NCBI GenBank assembly: GCA_963752755.1 | Contig: CAVVZJ010000010.1 | Span: 62,001 to 126,000, forward strand | Direction: 5' to 3' | Length of the DNA: 64,000 nucleotides | Source of the DNA: CAVVZJ01 sp963752755 | GTDB taxonomy: Bacteria > Planctomycetota > Planctomycetia > Isosphaerales > Isosphaeraceae | Shown: piece after piece, positions 48,664-59,657 of the stretch | Numbering within the stretch: position 1 is the first letter of the stretch | Layout of the letters: the number at the start of each line of letters is the position of its first letter | Position numbers and translations under genes: made by a program | The notes under the pieces: generated by a model | Database searches by the model: none | What the model saw: the letters and a program-made list of their open reading frames with translations, nothing else | Told to the model about the DNA's origin: nothing

Positions 48664-51125
48664 TCATCCGCAAGGCGAGATCATGCCGAAGATCTCGTCG
48701 TCGCTGGTCGAGGCCCGGTTCTTCGCGACGATCGAGTCGTCATCGAGGCAGACGATCGCGGTGGGAACGATGTAGATCCCACCGCCAAGGCCCTGACCGC
48801 CAGGTTTGCCACCGGTCGCCCGGTTCCGGATGATGGCACTATCGCGGATCGTCACTTCGGTGAGGGCACCCGCGTAGATCCCGCCGCCGAGGCCGTCGCC
48901 GCCCGTGCCGCCCTTGCCCCGCTTGGCATCGCCGCCGCGGGCCTCGTTGCCCTCGACGGTGCTCCCCTCGAGCGTCAGGATACCCGGGTAGTTGAAGATG
49001 AAGGCAATGTAGGGTTCCACGTAGATCCCGCCGCCGAGGGCGTCGCCGCCCGTCCCGTCGGCGCCCCGGGCGTCACCGGCGACGGCCCGGTTGTTGGAGA
49101 CGGAGCTGTTCGTGACGCTCACCTCGGAACCGCTGATGTAGAGCCCCGCGCCCTGAGCGGTTCCCCCGAGCCCGCCGTCCTCCAGGGCATCCCCGCCGAT
49201 CGTGGCGTTGGAGGCGATCGTTGAAGCGGTGATCGTGACCGTCGAGAAACTTCCGATGGCCAGACCGCCGCCAGTCGCCTTGCCACCCTGGAGCCCACCG
49301 TCACCTCCACGGCCTGTATTGCCGACGAAAGTGCTGTCATCGATTGTCGCGGTGGTAACGACGAGAAGCACCCCGACGCCGTAGGCGTAGCCTCCCGTGG
49401 TCCCGCCATCGCCCGCGTCGGCGCGGTTGCCGGCGACCGTGATGCCCCGCAGCATCGTCGAGCCGATTCCGTAGATCGCACCGCCCAGCGCGTTGCCACC
49501 GACCTCTGTGCCGTCGGAGCCGAGGCTTCGGTTGCCCGCGACCTGGCTCTCCTCGATCGCCAGAGTACCGATGTCGAAGATGCCCCCGCCGCCGGCGGCG
49601 CCGCCCTCCTCGCCGGCGCCGCCGACGACCGTGTTGCCGGCAATGGTTCCATTCTGGACGATGACGGTCCCGGATCGGCCGTAGACTCCCCCGCCGAACC
49701 CGTCGCCGCCGTGGATGACGCCGTCACCGGCCACGGCGCGGTTGCCGGTGATCCCGCCCCGCTCGACCGTCAGGGTGCTTCCTTGAACGTACGCACCCCC
49801 GCCGTCGGCCGCGCCGCCGAAGTCGATGCCCGTCCCCCCGATGGCTCGATTCCCGGAGAGGCTCGTGTCGCGAAGCGTCGCGGAGCTGGAGCCGTCCAGG
49901 GAGAGACCGCCCCCGGTGGCCTCGCCCCAGAGATGCGAGTCGTCGGCGATCTCGCTGTCGCCGCCGAAGGCTCTGTTGCCGGAGATCTCGCTGTCCGTGA
50001 ACGTGGCGACGGTCTCATTCAGGGCGAGCCCCCCGCCGTTGGCGCGGCCGCCCTGCTGACCGTCGCCGCCGATGGCCTGGTTCTCCGCGACCGCGCTGCC
50101 GACCAGCGTGAGCGTCACGTCGCTGAAGGAGAAGATCCCGCCACCGTCGGCACCGCCGCCGGTCTCGCCGCCATCGCCGCCGAGGGCCTCGTTGCCGGAG
50201 ACCTCGCTGTCGGTGAGGGTCGCGACGGCGGACCCGCTGAGTGCGAGCCCTCCGCCCTGGGCGGGATTGGACTGCTCGCCGTCGGCGCTGACCGCCCGGT
50301 TGCCCGTGATCGTGCTATCGATCACCGTCAGCTCGCCGCCCTGGGCGAGCATCCCGCCGCCGAGGGCGCCGCCGCCCCAGGTGCCGCCGGGGCCGCCGAG
50401 GGCCTCGTTGCCGGAGACCTCGCTGTCCTGTGAGGGTCGTGCTGGACGAGTAGAGGGCGAGCCCCCCGCCGATGCCGGAGCCGCCGAGGAAGATAGCCAT
50501 GACCGCCGAGGGCCCGGTTGTTCGTGACGGCGGAGTCGATCAGCGTCAGCGTGGACTCGGTGGCGAAGAGGCCGCCGCCGCTGCCGTCGGGCAGGAATTC
50601 GTCGTCGTCGAGCCCGGTCGCCGTGTTGCCGGTGACGACGGAATCCACCAGCTCCAGGCTGCCGCCGAGGACGTTGATGCCGCCGCCCTGGAGGGCCGCG
50701 CCGCCGGTGATCGTGACGCCCTCGATGCGCACGTCGGCGAGGTACACCTGGAAGACGCGGTCCAGGCCGTTGGCGTCGACGACCGTCGAGGCCGACCCGT
50801 CGCCGCGGATCTCCAGGTCGTCGGTGATGTCCAGGTCGCCGACGGCGGCATCGAGATCGAAGGGGTCGCCGGCGATGGTCAGGTCGTAGGTGCCGGCCGG
50901 CAGGAGGATGACGTCGGCCTCGCCGTTGGCGTTGGCGTCCAGGATGGCCTGCCGTAGCGAGCCCGGCCCGCCGTCGGCGGTCGTCGTCACGGGGAACGTC
51001 GAGAGGACGACGCGGTCCTCCAGGCTTTCGATACCTGGCCGCCGTTGACCTCTTCGGCGTCGAGCGGCTCGGCTGGTCCTCGGCTTCCGGCTCCACGACC
51101 TGCGGTTCGTCCACGGGTGCAACAT
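48664..51125 (-). CDS. right-handed beta-helix surface protein, two apparent frameshifts
   Basis: About 820 residues. The ATG at 51125 follows GAGGAG. Near the N-terminus, RRPGIESLEDRVVLSTF is the motif many exported planctomycete proteins carry in place of a normal signal. Then comes TADGGPGSLRQAILDANANG, the start of pectate-lyase-like repeats of about 35 residues with GGGI, SxVTLTxS and GNRAxGGDG elements, repeated at least twelve times. Frame changes near 50433 and 50505 are explained by two single-base indels. The fold is probably an extracellular parallel beta-helix, either adhesive or glycan-binding. No catalytic residues were identified. Confidence 0.82.
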
Positions 51126-51324
51126 CACGTCAGCTCCTCTCCGAGGTTGATGGGATGGTCCGACACGCGAGGGCGGGCCGGACGACAACTCGAACGACGA
51201 AAAAAGGGATGTTTACGCCGCGGCCCCTCGGCGCGCACGCCCCCCGAGGGCGACGCGGGGCTTCCGCGGCCGGTCATCCGATGAACATCGGTTCGCAGTT
51301 CGGGCACGCCTCCCGGACGCGGCC

Positions 51325-54300
51325 TCAGCGGCCGGTCACGTCGGCCCGGGGTGATTCGGTGCTTCCTATGCTTGAACCCGGCAATGAACCCGTTTCATCA
51401 AGGCTGGACCCGGCATTGTTTCCGCGATCAACGGCTGGACGGGTCGGAGCCGCGGGTAAGTTAGACGGTGGGTAATCCGGGGCTTCCCGGATGACGGTGG
51501 CCGTTCCCGTGGACACGGCCAGGCCTCGGCCATCCGGGCTCCAGGACAACGCGCAAGCGTAGTGCGTCTCGGGGCCGAGGCTCCACGATAGGAGTTCCCT
51601 CCCGGATGAGGCATCCCAGAGCTTCACGGTGTGGTCCTCGCTGCCCGAGGCGATGCGACGGCCGTCGGGGCTCCAGGCGACGCACCGGACGTTCGAGGTG
51701 TGGGCCTTGATTGTTAGCAGCGTCTCCCCTGACCGAACGTCCCAGATGAGGATGTCCCCCTCGGGGCCGCAGCGGCCAGTTGGGAACCATCCGGGTTCCA
51801 GGAGATGGAATACTGGGCATCGGCGGTGACGTGCGACCAGAGCCTCGGTCGCCCGAACGTCCGGACCTCACGCCAGGTCGTCGTGTCCCAGAGTTTGACT
51901 ACGTGGTCGCATATCCGCGGAGGCGAGGATATCTCCCGTCCGGGCTCCAGGCCACGGAACCCACTGTGGAAATGTGCCCATGCAGGGTGCAGATGATTCG
52001 GCCGTCGTCGGCATCCCAAACCTTGACGAAGCCATCCATGCCCGCTGAGGCCAGCAGCCTCCCGTCTCGGCTCCAGGCCACGGAGCGAACCTCGCCCGAA
52101 TGCGCGGGAAATCCGCGATCTTCTCCTCACGCTTCAGGTCCCAGATTCGCACCCTTCCATCCGGGCTGGCCGTGGCGATGCGCCAGCCGTCCGGCCTCCA
52201 GGCGACGCAGGCCAACCAGTGATCGACCATCGCCGGAAGTTCCCGGAGGATGCGGCCAGACGACACGTCAAAGATCGGAGTGGCCCCTCTTGGCCGGGAG
52301 CGAGGACCCTTGCCTGGGTGGCGATTCGACGGCCGTCGGGGCACCAGGCCGACCGGATGATGCCGTCCAGTTCCAGCGGTCCCCCCTTTCGAGTTGCATC
52401 CCAGACCTTCGCGGTGCCATCCATGCTCGCCGACGCGATTCTCCGGCCGTCGGGGCTCCAGGCCACGGACTTGACGGAGGCGGCATGCCCCCGCAGGATT
52501 CGCACGAACCGTTCCTCTCCCATGTTCCAGACCTTCACCGTCCCGTCCTCACCGGCCATGGCCAGGAGACGGCCCGCCTCATCCCATTCGATCTCATTCA
52601 CATTACCCGTCGGCAAGGCAAGAGCATGCAACTGATCCCACGTGCTTGTATCCCAGATCTCGACCGAGTGGTTGCCGCTTGATGCTGCCAGGAGCCGCCC
52701 GTTTGGGCTCCAAGCCAGGGAGTGTGTCCCGAGTGCACCGGTACGTATGCCGCGGACCAGCCGCCCCGTCGCGGCATCCCAGATCTTGACCTTGTTTCTG
52801 CTGCTGTAGTTCGACCCCGATGCGATGCGATCGCCTTCTGGGCTCCAGGCGATGCAGAAAATCCCTGCCTCCTCGTCATGCAGCGCGCATGCAGGGCACG
52901 GCCGGTGGACACATCCCAGATCCGCGCCGTTTGCGTCCCGTGGAGATCTCCGGTCGAGGCGATTCGCGTCCCGTCCGGACTCCAGTCGAGCGTCGTCACG
53001 GTGCAACGTTCGGGCAGGACGATCGTCCGGAGCTCTCGCCCTGTGGCAGCGTCCCAGATTTTGATCTCGCCGCCTCCATGGCCCGACGCGAGGGCTCGCC
53101 CGTCGGGGCTCCAGGCGAGGGCCGAGGGGGGGCGGCGATCCTGGACGAAGGACGCTGAGGAAGGCTGGATCTCGTTGCGGTCGTGCCCCCGAAACACCGT
53201 CTGTTCCTCGCCGGTCTCGGCGTCCCAGACCCGGAACGTCCGATCCTGGCCGCCGGTGGCCAGGCGCCGGCCGTCGGGGCTCCATGCCACGACGCCGAGG
53301 CTGCCGGAGTGGTCGGAGAGTGTGAGCAGTTCCTGCCGCGTCAAGGACATCAGGTGATACCATTCCCAACCCCGTCGGTCGACCTGATCCGCCCGCGGCC
53401 GGAAGACGACGAGCAATTCTTTCATCCTGCGGATGTTGGCCTCGTCCCAGGCGTGCTGGGCCAGGGGGATGTTGGCGAAGTAAAGGTTGTCCTCGGCGAT
53501 GTTTCGCTGGCCGATCGCCTCGTCGCGCTGCCGGTCCACCTCGACCAGGGCCGCCTTGGTGCTGAAGTAGCCAACTGTCGCCACACCAGCGATGCCAGCC
53601 AGGAGCACCGCGACGAGGCCCAGCAGACCCGCGACGGTCGGGTTCCGCCGGCACCACCGCCAGGCGACTCCCACGGCGCTCAGGGGCCGAGCCCGGATCG
53701 GCCGGTCCTCCAGGTACCGTTGCAGGTCCGCCGCCAGGTCGTCGGCCGAGGCGTAGCGGTCGGCCGGGTCCCTGGCGATCGCCTTGTGGACGATCGTGGC
53801 CAGGTTGCGCGGGATCGTCGGGTCGAGACGCTCCAGCCGGGGCGGCTCGCTCTGGGCGATCTGGCGGATGAGCAGGGCGCGGTCCTGCTCGTCGAAGGCC
53901 GGTCGGAGGGCCAGCAACTCGTAGAGGGTCAGGCCGAGGGCGTACACGTCGGCCCGGTGGTCCGACACACCGCGGAACCGCTCGGGGGCCATGTAGCGCA
54001 GGGTGCCGATCAGGTCGCCGGTGCGGGTGAGGTCCGCCTCGCCGGTGGCGCGGGCCAGGCCGAAGTCGGTGACCCAGACCGAGCCGTGGGCGTCGAGAAG
54101 CAGGTTGGCCGGCTTGATGTCGCGGTGGATGACCCCCTGGTCGGCGGCATACGCCAGCGCCTCGGCCGCCTGCACGCCCAGCCGGGCGACGCTCCGGGCG
54201 TACCGCCGATCGGGGTGCGACGACCCGCCGCCCGAACGGGCGAGGTGGCTCGAACTCGACGGGAGCGTCGAGCCTGGTGAGGAACGACGGGCAATCCGAG

Positions 54301-55123
54301 CATCGGTCGGGACGGGCGGACCCGACGCCCCGGCCGGACCCTCGTCCCTTGCTGGGGCGAGCGCCGCGGAGGGTGACTCCGGCGCCGAAGCGCCCGAGCG
54401 ATCGGAACTGGCGGCCGGCTCGGTGGACGGCAGCGACGAGTCCGAGCCGAGCTGAGCTGACGACGGCCCCGGTTCGACCGCGAAGTCGCCCGTCCAGAGC
54501 GACCGCGCCACGTTGGCCGCCGTCGGCGTCCGCTCGCGAGCTGACGGGACCGCGGGGGGAGCCCCGACGCCGCATCCGTCGCGCAGCCGGCGGAGTTCAG
54601 CCATCACCTCGTCGAGCGGCTGGCCCTGGATGAACTGCATCACGTAATAGTGAAGATCCCCCTCATGCCCCACGCCGAAGACCGGCACGATGTTCGTGTG
54701 GTGCAGCCGGCCGGCGGCGCGGGCCTCGCGCTCGAAGCGGCGCAGGTGCTTCGGGTTGTGCAGCGAACGCGGCAGCACCTTCACCGCCACGTGCCGGCCC
54801 AGCGACTCCTGCTCGGCCTCGTAAACCGTGCCCATCCCGCCCTGACCGATGACGCGGAGGATGCGGTAGTCGCCGATCCGCTCCGGCAACGGCTCGCCGC
54901 CGTCGGCACCGGGGACGGCGAACGAGCCGGTCGCCTCGGCCGGGTCCGGGCGGACGTCCTCGATGTCCAGCAGCACGGGGAAAAGCTCGCGGATCGCGTC
55001 GGCCAGCTCGGGATGCCGGGCGACGTACTCGGAGAGGGTGGGACGCTCGCCGCGCCGATCGCGCTCCAGGAACTCCTCGGCGAGGACCTCGACGGGGTTG
55101 CGATCGGCGCTGGAGTTGGCCAT
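51325..55123 (-). CDS. Ser/Thr kinase-WD40 fusion, at least five apparent frameshifts
   Basis: About 1,265 residues, start MANSSADRNPVEVLAEEFLE. The kinase part has VIGQGGMGTVYEAEQ, HVAVKVLPRSL, VIHRDIKPANLLLDAHGSVW, DFGLARATG and GTLRYMAPERF. About 140 Ser/Pro/Ala/Gly-rich residues are inserted between the second lobe's start (GQPLDEVMAELRRLRDGCG) and the HRD helix. A transmembrane helix (LLGLVAVLLAGIAGVATVGY, about 510-530) follows, and then many WD40 repeats with VAWSPDGRRLATGG and IKIWDAATGRELRT type signatures. The frame changes near 52890, 52280, 52110, 51940, 51910 and 51775 are probably indels. The sigma factor gene lies 93 bp upstream. WD40 domains probably sense or bind proteins outside. 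Confidence 0.88.
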
Positions 55124-55216
55124 GGCTTGCTCTCCGCCTGCCGGGTCCGGGGTCGTGTGGGGGGATCGACGGCCCTGTCGGTTCGGGGACGGTCGGTCGC
55201 CCGTGGTCCGGGTTCT

Positions 55217-55855
55217 CTACTCCGACTCGTCGCCGAAGCCGGGGATCGACTCCAGGATGCCCTTGAGACGCCTCAGGGCGCGGATGTAGCGGTTGCTGGC
55301 GGCCGCCTTCGAGAGCCCGAGGACCTGGGCGACCTCGGCGTTGGAGAGCAGCTCGAAGTGGCGCAGGGCGAGGACCTCGCGGTCGATCGAGTCCATGCTG
55401 TTCAGCGCCTCCTGGATGCCCAGCCGCATCTCGGCGCGGACGGCCGCCCGGCTCGGACTGGTCAGGCGGCCCAGGAGCATGCCGGCCAGCGAGGCCGACG
55501 ACGCCTGCGGCCAGGCCCCGCGGTGCAGCGAGATCTCCTGTCCGGCATCGCGCATCCGGGCGCCGAGGTGGCGGCGGGTCAGGTCGAGGAGCGCCTGAGC
55601 GGTCAGGAACCGGAGCCAGAGGTAGAGAGTCGTGGTCGGCTCGCGGGCGAAGGTTTCAGCCCGCCGGGCCACGTCGAGATAGGCCTCCTGGAGCACGTCG
55701 GAGGGGTCGAGCCGCCCCTGGAGCCGGCGGTCCATGCGGAGGCGGACCATCTGCTTGAGCCGGTCTCGGAAGCGGCCGAACAGCTCGGCGACCGCCTGCC
55801 GGTCGCCGGCACTGGCCCTGCGGAGCAGGGGCGCTCTCAGTCCCGCTGGGATCAC
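55217..55855 (-). CDS. ECF-like RNA polymerase sigma factor
   Basis: A 212-residue protein with a GTG start at 55855. Region 2 is recognised in LDPSDVLQEAYLDVARR and region 4 in REVLALRHFELLSNAEVAQV followed by LGLSKAAASNRYIRALRRLK, a helix-turn-helix. A long spacer (about 95-145) separates them. Pairing with a downstream kinase gene is the usual layout for planctomycete ECF-type sigma factors controlled by Ser/Thr kinases. No anti-sigma gene is adjacent. It probably directs transcription in response to the kinase. Confidence 0.92.
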   Translation of the reverse strand: MIPAGLRAPLLRRASAGDRQAVAELFGRFRDRLKQMVRLRMDRRLQGRLDPSDVLQEAYLDVARRAETFAREPTTTLYLWLRFLTAQALLDLTRRHLGARMRDAGQEISLHRGAWPQASSASLAGMLLGRLTSPSRAAVRAEMRLGIQEALNSMDSIDREVLALRHFELLSNAEVAQVLGLSKAAASNRYIRALRRLKGILESIPGFGDESE

Positions 55856-56501
55856 TCATCGCCGTGACACTCATGTGACCTATACCGGAAGCATGATCCG
55901 ATCGTACACAGGTCGCCGGCAGTTTTTCTTCGGATTTCCGGCGCCGAGCCGTTCGCTAGGTCCGTGACCGCCCGTCGCCAGGCCGGGGGAGGGCGACCTG
56001 TCGGCGGGCTTCCACCTCGACTTCCCCGGGCTGGCCTCCCAGCAAGGCCGGGCAACTCCCGCCATCGATCCCCCTATTTGCGCGCCCCCGCTCGGGTGTC
56101 GCGACGTCCATTAATCGTAAGCGTATTACCAAAGCCGTGTTGCGAGACATGGCAGCATCTCTTGGAGCGAAATCGACTTCCCGAGGAGGTGCCGCATGGC
56201 TCCACGATCTGGGAGACTGCGCAATCCCGCCAAGGAATGGACCTGACGGTGGACGGTCGCAGAGCACGCCCGCGTCGGCCTGTCCATCGCTGACTTCGGC
56301 CAACGCCAGGGACTGACGCCACACACCCTCCGCTGTTGGCGGCAGGAATTGGCCCGCCGCGATGGATGGGGCACGATCGAAGGGGCGAACCCAGCCCTGA
56401 GCCCCTCCACCGAGCTGGCCGTCCGTTCCACCTTCTTTCCGGTACGGGTCGTGCCTGACGAGCCGGAGCCGACTCATGAGACGACACCGGTCGAGATTCT
56501 A

Positions 56502-57589
56502 CTGACCGCTGCGCAAAGAACTAAAGCGCGAGGCCGGCCGCCGTGAAGAATGATCGGATCAGATGCCGCTTCTGCCGGAGGCGACCGACCGCCAGATGGA
56601 ACTGAAGATGCAATTCCTCCAGGTCCGGGCACTCCAGGTTGCGCATCTCCACGTGCTTGAGATGCTGCCACCCCCCCGCGTCCCACGGGTTCAGGTCGGG
56701 GGCGTAGCCCGGCAGGGCTTCCAGGCGGAGCTTGCCGTGTGTGGCGGACACGAACTCCGTAACCTCCTGTCGGCGGTGGATCGGCGAACCGTCCCAGATC
56801 AGCAACAGCCGTGTCCCTGCCACTCGCCCCAGGTGGAGGAAGAACTCGATGCAGTGCATCCCATTGAGCGACTCCTGCCGCGTCAGGGTGTAGAGCTTGC
56901 CCTCGGGCGTCATGCCCCCCATGACCGAGAGGTGGTCACGCGTCAGCTTCTCCATCAGGACCGGCGTCAGCCCTTCCGGGGCGTAAGTCCGGACCTTGCC
57001 GGGCAGCCGGTAGAAACCCGCTTCGTCCACGAAGATCAGCACCCGTCGCTCGCGTCGCGCTCGACGTCGCAGGTCCGGCCAGACGTCGCCACGCCACCGC
57101 GCGATGGCCTCCTCATCCCGCTGGATCGCCCGAGTGATCGGGACCTGGGCAGTCCAGTGCAACTCGCGGAGCAGCCGGCCGACATGGTCCTTGTGGTAGC
57201 GGACCCCGAATTCCTCCTCGATCACTCGGGCCACGCGGGCGCAGGTCCAGACCTGGCCGCGAAGGCCGTAGGTCTCCGGCCCGTGCCAGAGGAACTCGGG
57301 GATCAGGCGCTTCTGGTCCGCGGAGAGTCGGGGCGGGTGGCCGGGGGCGGGATGGGCTCGCAGCGCCTCCGGGCCCTCACGCTCTGCAGCGGCGCCCCAT
57401 GGGCTGACCGCCCCCTCCGACGCATCCAAGGCGCGGCCGATTTGGCGCTGGGGCCAGCCTTGCTGCTTCAATTGCCAAGCCCGCATCCGCCGCCACTCCC
57501 GCCAGTCGTGGGAAAAAGGTTGCCGGAATGCCATGCCCAATTGTAGGGGGGCGGGCAGTCAAAACTTTAGTTCTTTGCGCAGCGGTCAG
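56502..57589 (-). mobile_element. IS630-family element with 25-bp perfect ends
   Basis: The left end 56502-56526 is the exact reverse complement of the right end 57565-57589 (25 bp, beginning CTGACCGCTGCGCAAAGAAC). TA on both sides (56500-56501 and 57590-57591) is the duplicated TA target typical of IS630/Tc1-mariner. One intact transposase gene is inside and its stop codon lies within the left end. Confidence 0.92.
56521..57534 (-). CDS. IS630-family transposase
   Basis: A 337-residue protein from the ATG 57534 (a TTG at 57540 is also in frame). The N-terminal helix-turn-helix (LKQQGWPQRQIGRALDASEG) is followed by a winged-helix region (TCARVARVIEEEFGVRYHKD) and a DDE_3-type core: LIFVDEAGFYRLPGK (D), LLIWDGSPIHRRQEV (D) and LPGYAPDLNPWDAGGWQHLK. 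The third catalytic position reads NPWD, where most IS630 members have NPxE, so this is a DDD-type variant or has an altered residue. The element's ends are perfect, suggesting recent activity. Confidence 0.9.
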   Translation of the reverse strand: MAFRQPFSHDWREWRRMRAWQLKQQGWPQRQIGRALDASEGAVSPWGAAAEREGPEALRAHPAPGHPPRLSADQKRLIPEFLWHGPETYGLRGQVWTCARVARVIEEEFGVRYHKDHVGRLLRELHWTAQVPITRAIQRDEEAIARWRGDVWPDLRRRARRERRVLIFVDEAGFYRLPGKVRTYAPEGLTPVLMEKLTRDHLSVMGGMTPEGKLYTLTRQESLNGMHCIEFFLHLGRVAGTRLLLIWDGSPIHRRQEVTEFVSATHGKLRLEALPGYAPDLNPWDAGGWQHLKHVEMRNLECPDLEELHLQFHLAVGRLRQKRHLIRSFFTAAGLAL

Positions 57590-57695
57590 TAATTGCCCAC
57601 CGGGCCGACTGTTCGGGGCACGCCGGGCTTCGACCCGCAGACTCTCGACGCGGTGCACGCCGTCCTAGAAGCCTGCCGATGCTCCGTGCCCGTTC

Positions 57696-57718
57696 ACCGG
57701 CCAGGACCCTTGGCCGGT
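57696..57718. repeat. 8-bp perfect inverted repeat
   Basis: ACCGGCCA (57696-57703) pairs with TGGCCGGT (57711-57718) around GGACCCT. It lies at the boundary between the TnpA remnant and the IS66 transposase remnant, and may belong to an IS border. Confidence 0.4.
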
Positions 57719-57776
57719 CAGGCGACGTCGACAACGCTGATCGAGCTGTCCACTCAACCCAGCGCGAGGCACGGCT

Positions 57777-58077
57777 TCAACCCGCGGGGAGCTGGGCTTT
57801 CGACTCAGCCCGGCGTGTCTCGCGGCGCCGCTTTCGCGCACGGGCAGCCGCCTCGGCCTCGTCGTGACGATACTGCAGGTAGTGCTCGGGATGAGCAGCG
57901 ATCCAAACGTCGGGTAACAGCAACCTCAGATCCACATCAGATGACGACATGGCGGCCAATAACTGACGGGTATACGCGAACGGCTCGAGGTCGTGTCGCC
58001 TGGCACTGGCAAGGATACTCATCAAGATCGCCGCGGTCTCTCCGCCGCGATCACTCCCGAAAAACAGCCAATTCTTG
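57777..58077 (-). pseudogene. C-terminal remnant of IS66-type transposase
   Basis: The minus-strand frame reads KNWLFFGSDRGGETAAILMS, ILASARRHDLEPFAYTRQLL and PDVWIAAHPEHYLQYRHDEA, the well-known C-terminal segment of IS66 TnpC. The catalytic part is gone: the frame is cut at 58077 by the end of the MULE-like element. It is on the opposite strand to the TnpA fragment, so the two may not come from one element. Confidence 0.75.
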
Positions 58078-59608
58078 GAGACTCCTCGCCGATCTCCACC
58101 TCGCCTGGCCGGCGATAAGTCGTTTTGCTCTTGAACGATAGGGCTCGTGCCCTGGTGAATGGGGTTGATCACGACACCTCATCACCAGGGTCACGAGCCT
58201 GGGCACCGAAGCACCCACCCCGATCGTTATACCCGTCCGCTGTGCCCCCAAGAAGGCCCCGTGCCCCACGTGCGGCAAGCGAGGCCGCCACAAGCGGACC
58301 TTGACCCGCACCATCCGCACCGTCGCCTACAAGGCCGTCGCCGTCCTGGAGGTCACCTCCGGCGAGTACGCCGCCCGCTGCGGCTGCCGCACGACCTTCC
58401 GCAACTGCCCCGAGGGCGTCCTCCCCAAGGCTCGCTACGACAACAAGGTCCGCGACCTGGTGCTCGACCGGCTCCTGAAGGATGGCATGAGCATCGAGCG
58501 GGCGTTGGTGTCGATCCGCCGCGAGTTCCTCCTGGACCTCTCCCCGGGGTTCGTCTACGACGTGCTCCGCGACCACGCCGCGTCCCTCGACATGGCGGCG
58601 CACCGCCGCCGGGTCCTGGAGCACTTCCGCGGCACGCTCTGCGTCGACGAGCTGCACCTGGGTCGCTGCACGCTGCTGCTGGTCACCGACCCGCTGGCCG
58701 ACCTGCCGGTGGCCTTCGCCCTGGTCGACACGAACGACGCCGATCACATGCGGCGGTTCCTGGGGAACCTCAAGACCTGGGGGCTGATGCCACGCGTCGT
58801 GGTCACCGACGGCTCGAACCTCTATCCCGAACTGCTGGCGAACCTCTGGCCCGACGCCGACCACCAGCGGTGCGTCTTCCACGTCCTCAAGACGATCAAC
58901 GGCCTGATCCTGGACGCCGTGCGGCGGCTCAAGGCGGCGATGGCCCGCCGGGGCAAGGCCGGACGCAAGAAGAAGCGGGGCCGCAAGAGCCGGAAGGCCA
59001 GGGCCGCGGCCAATCGTCGCGGGCCGACGCTCAAGCAGAAGGCCCACTTCGCCTTCAAGCATCGTCCTCTGAAGGTCAAGCGGCGTGAGCTCACCGAGGC
59101 CGAGCGTGCCGACCTGACCCGGATGGTCGAGTACCTGCCGGAGCTGGCGACACTGCGGCGGTTCGCGGATCGGGTCTACTGGCTCTTCGACACGCCCAAG
59201 GACTTCCACCAGGCGAGCTGCCGTCGGTCGGCGATCGTCCGTGACCCGGCGTTCCGGGCGGTGCCCGAGCTGGTCAAGGCCATGGAGCAACTCGACCAGG
59301 GGAAGTTCCCGAAGCTGCTGGCGTACCTGGATGGCCCGGCGAGCCGTCGGGTGCGGACGAACAACCATGCGGAGCGGACCAATCGACGGTTCCGGTTCCT
59401 GGAGAAGGTGCGGTACAAGTGGCGGCGGCGGACGCTGGTGTGGTTCGTGGTCCTGAAGCTGGACGAGGTCTGGAGCCATCGGTCGTCGCCCCAAGCCGCG
59501 AAGTTCAAGGCCGAGCGATCGAGCGGGGACCGCAAGACACAAGCGGATGCAGGCCAACGATCACGGCGAGCCGCATGAGGATCAGGTGGAGATCAGCGAG
59601 GAGTCTCT
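58077..59608 (+). mobile_element. MULE-like insertion sequence with 24-bp ends
   Basis: The left end 58078-58101 (GAGACTCCTCGCCGATCTCC and four more bases) and the right end 59584-59607 are inverted with a single mismatch. Its left end interrupts the IS66 transposase remnant. The right end is followed by a T run. Confidence 0.85.
58173..59578 (+). CDS. DDE (MULE-like) transposase
   Basis: About 425-465 residues. A TTG at 58301 is the first start codon in the annotated frame, but the frame is open from 58173 and encodes a zinc-ribbon-like APCPTCGKRGRHKR upstream, so the true start is probably farther 5' and unclear. The core has TLCVDELHLGRCTLLLVTDP (D), RVVVTDGSNLYPELLANLWP (D), a Lys/Arg-rich insert (about 215-250) and VRTNNHAERTNRRFRFLEKV with the probable catalytic Glu. 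Looks intact otherwise. IS family assignment (ISL3-related or unclassified) is open. Confidence 0.75.
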
Positions 59609-59657
59609 TTTTTTGGGCGTCATTGCCGGCCTGAGCGGGTGATGAACCGAGGCAGTC

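Larger units (their letters stand above)
56196..57685 (+). pseudogene. IS66-type TnpA accessory gene split by an IS630 element
   Basis: The start follows CGAGGAGG. The frame reads MAPRSGRLRNPAKEWT then TGA (56244-56246), then continues in frame as TVAEHARVGLSIADFGQRQG, LTPHTLRCWRQELARR and VRSTFFPVRVVPDEPEPTHE up to VEIL at the insertion (56500). The 3' remainder after 57591 reads LPTGPTVRGTPGFDPQTLDA and VHAVLEACRC. This is the IS66 TnpA-type DNA-binding protein. The TGA and the IS630 insertion each inactivate it. The join across the IS is off by one base. Confidence 0.7.
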
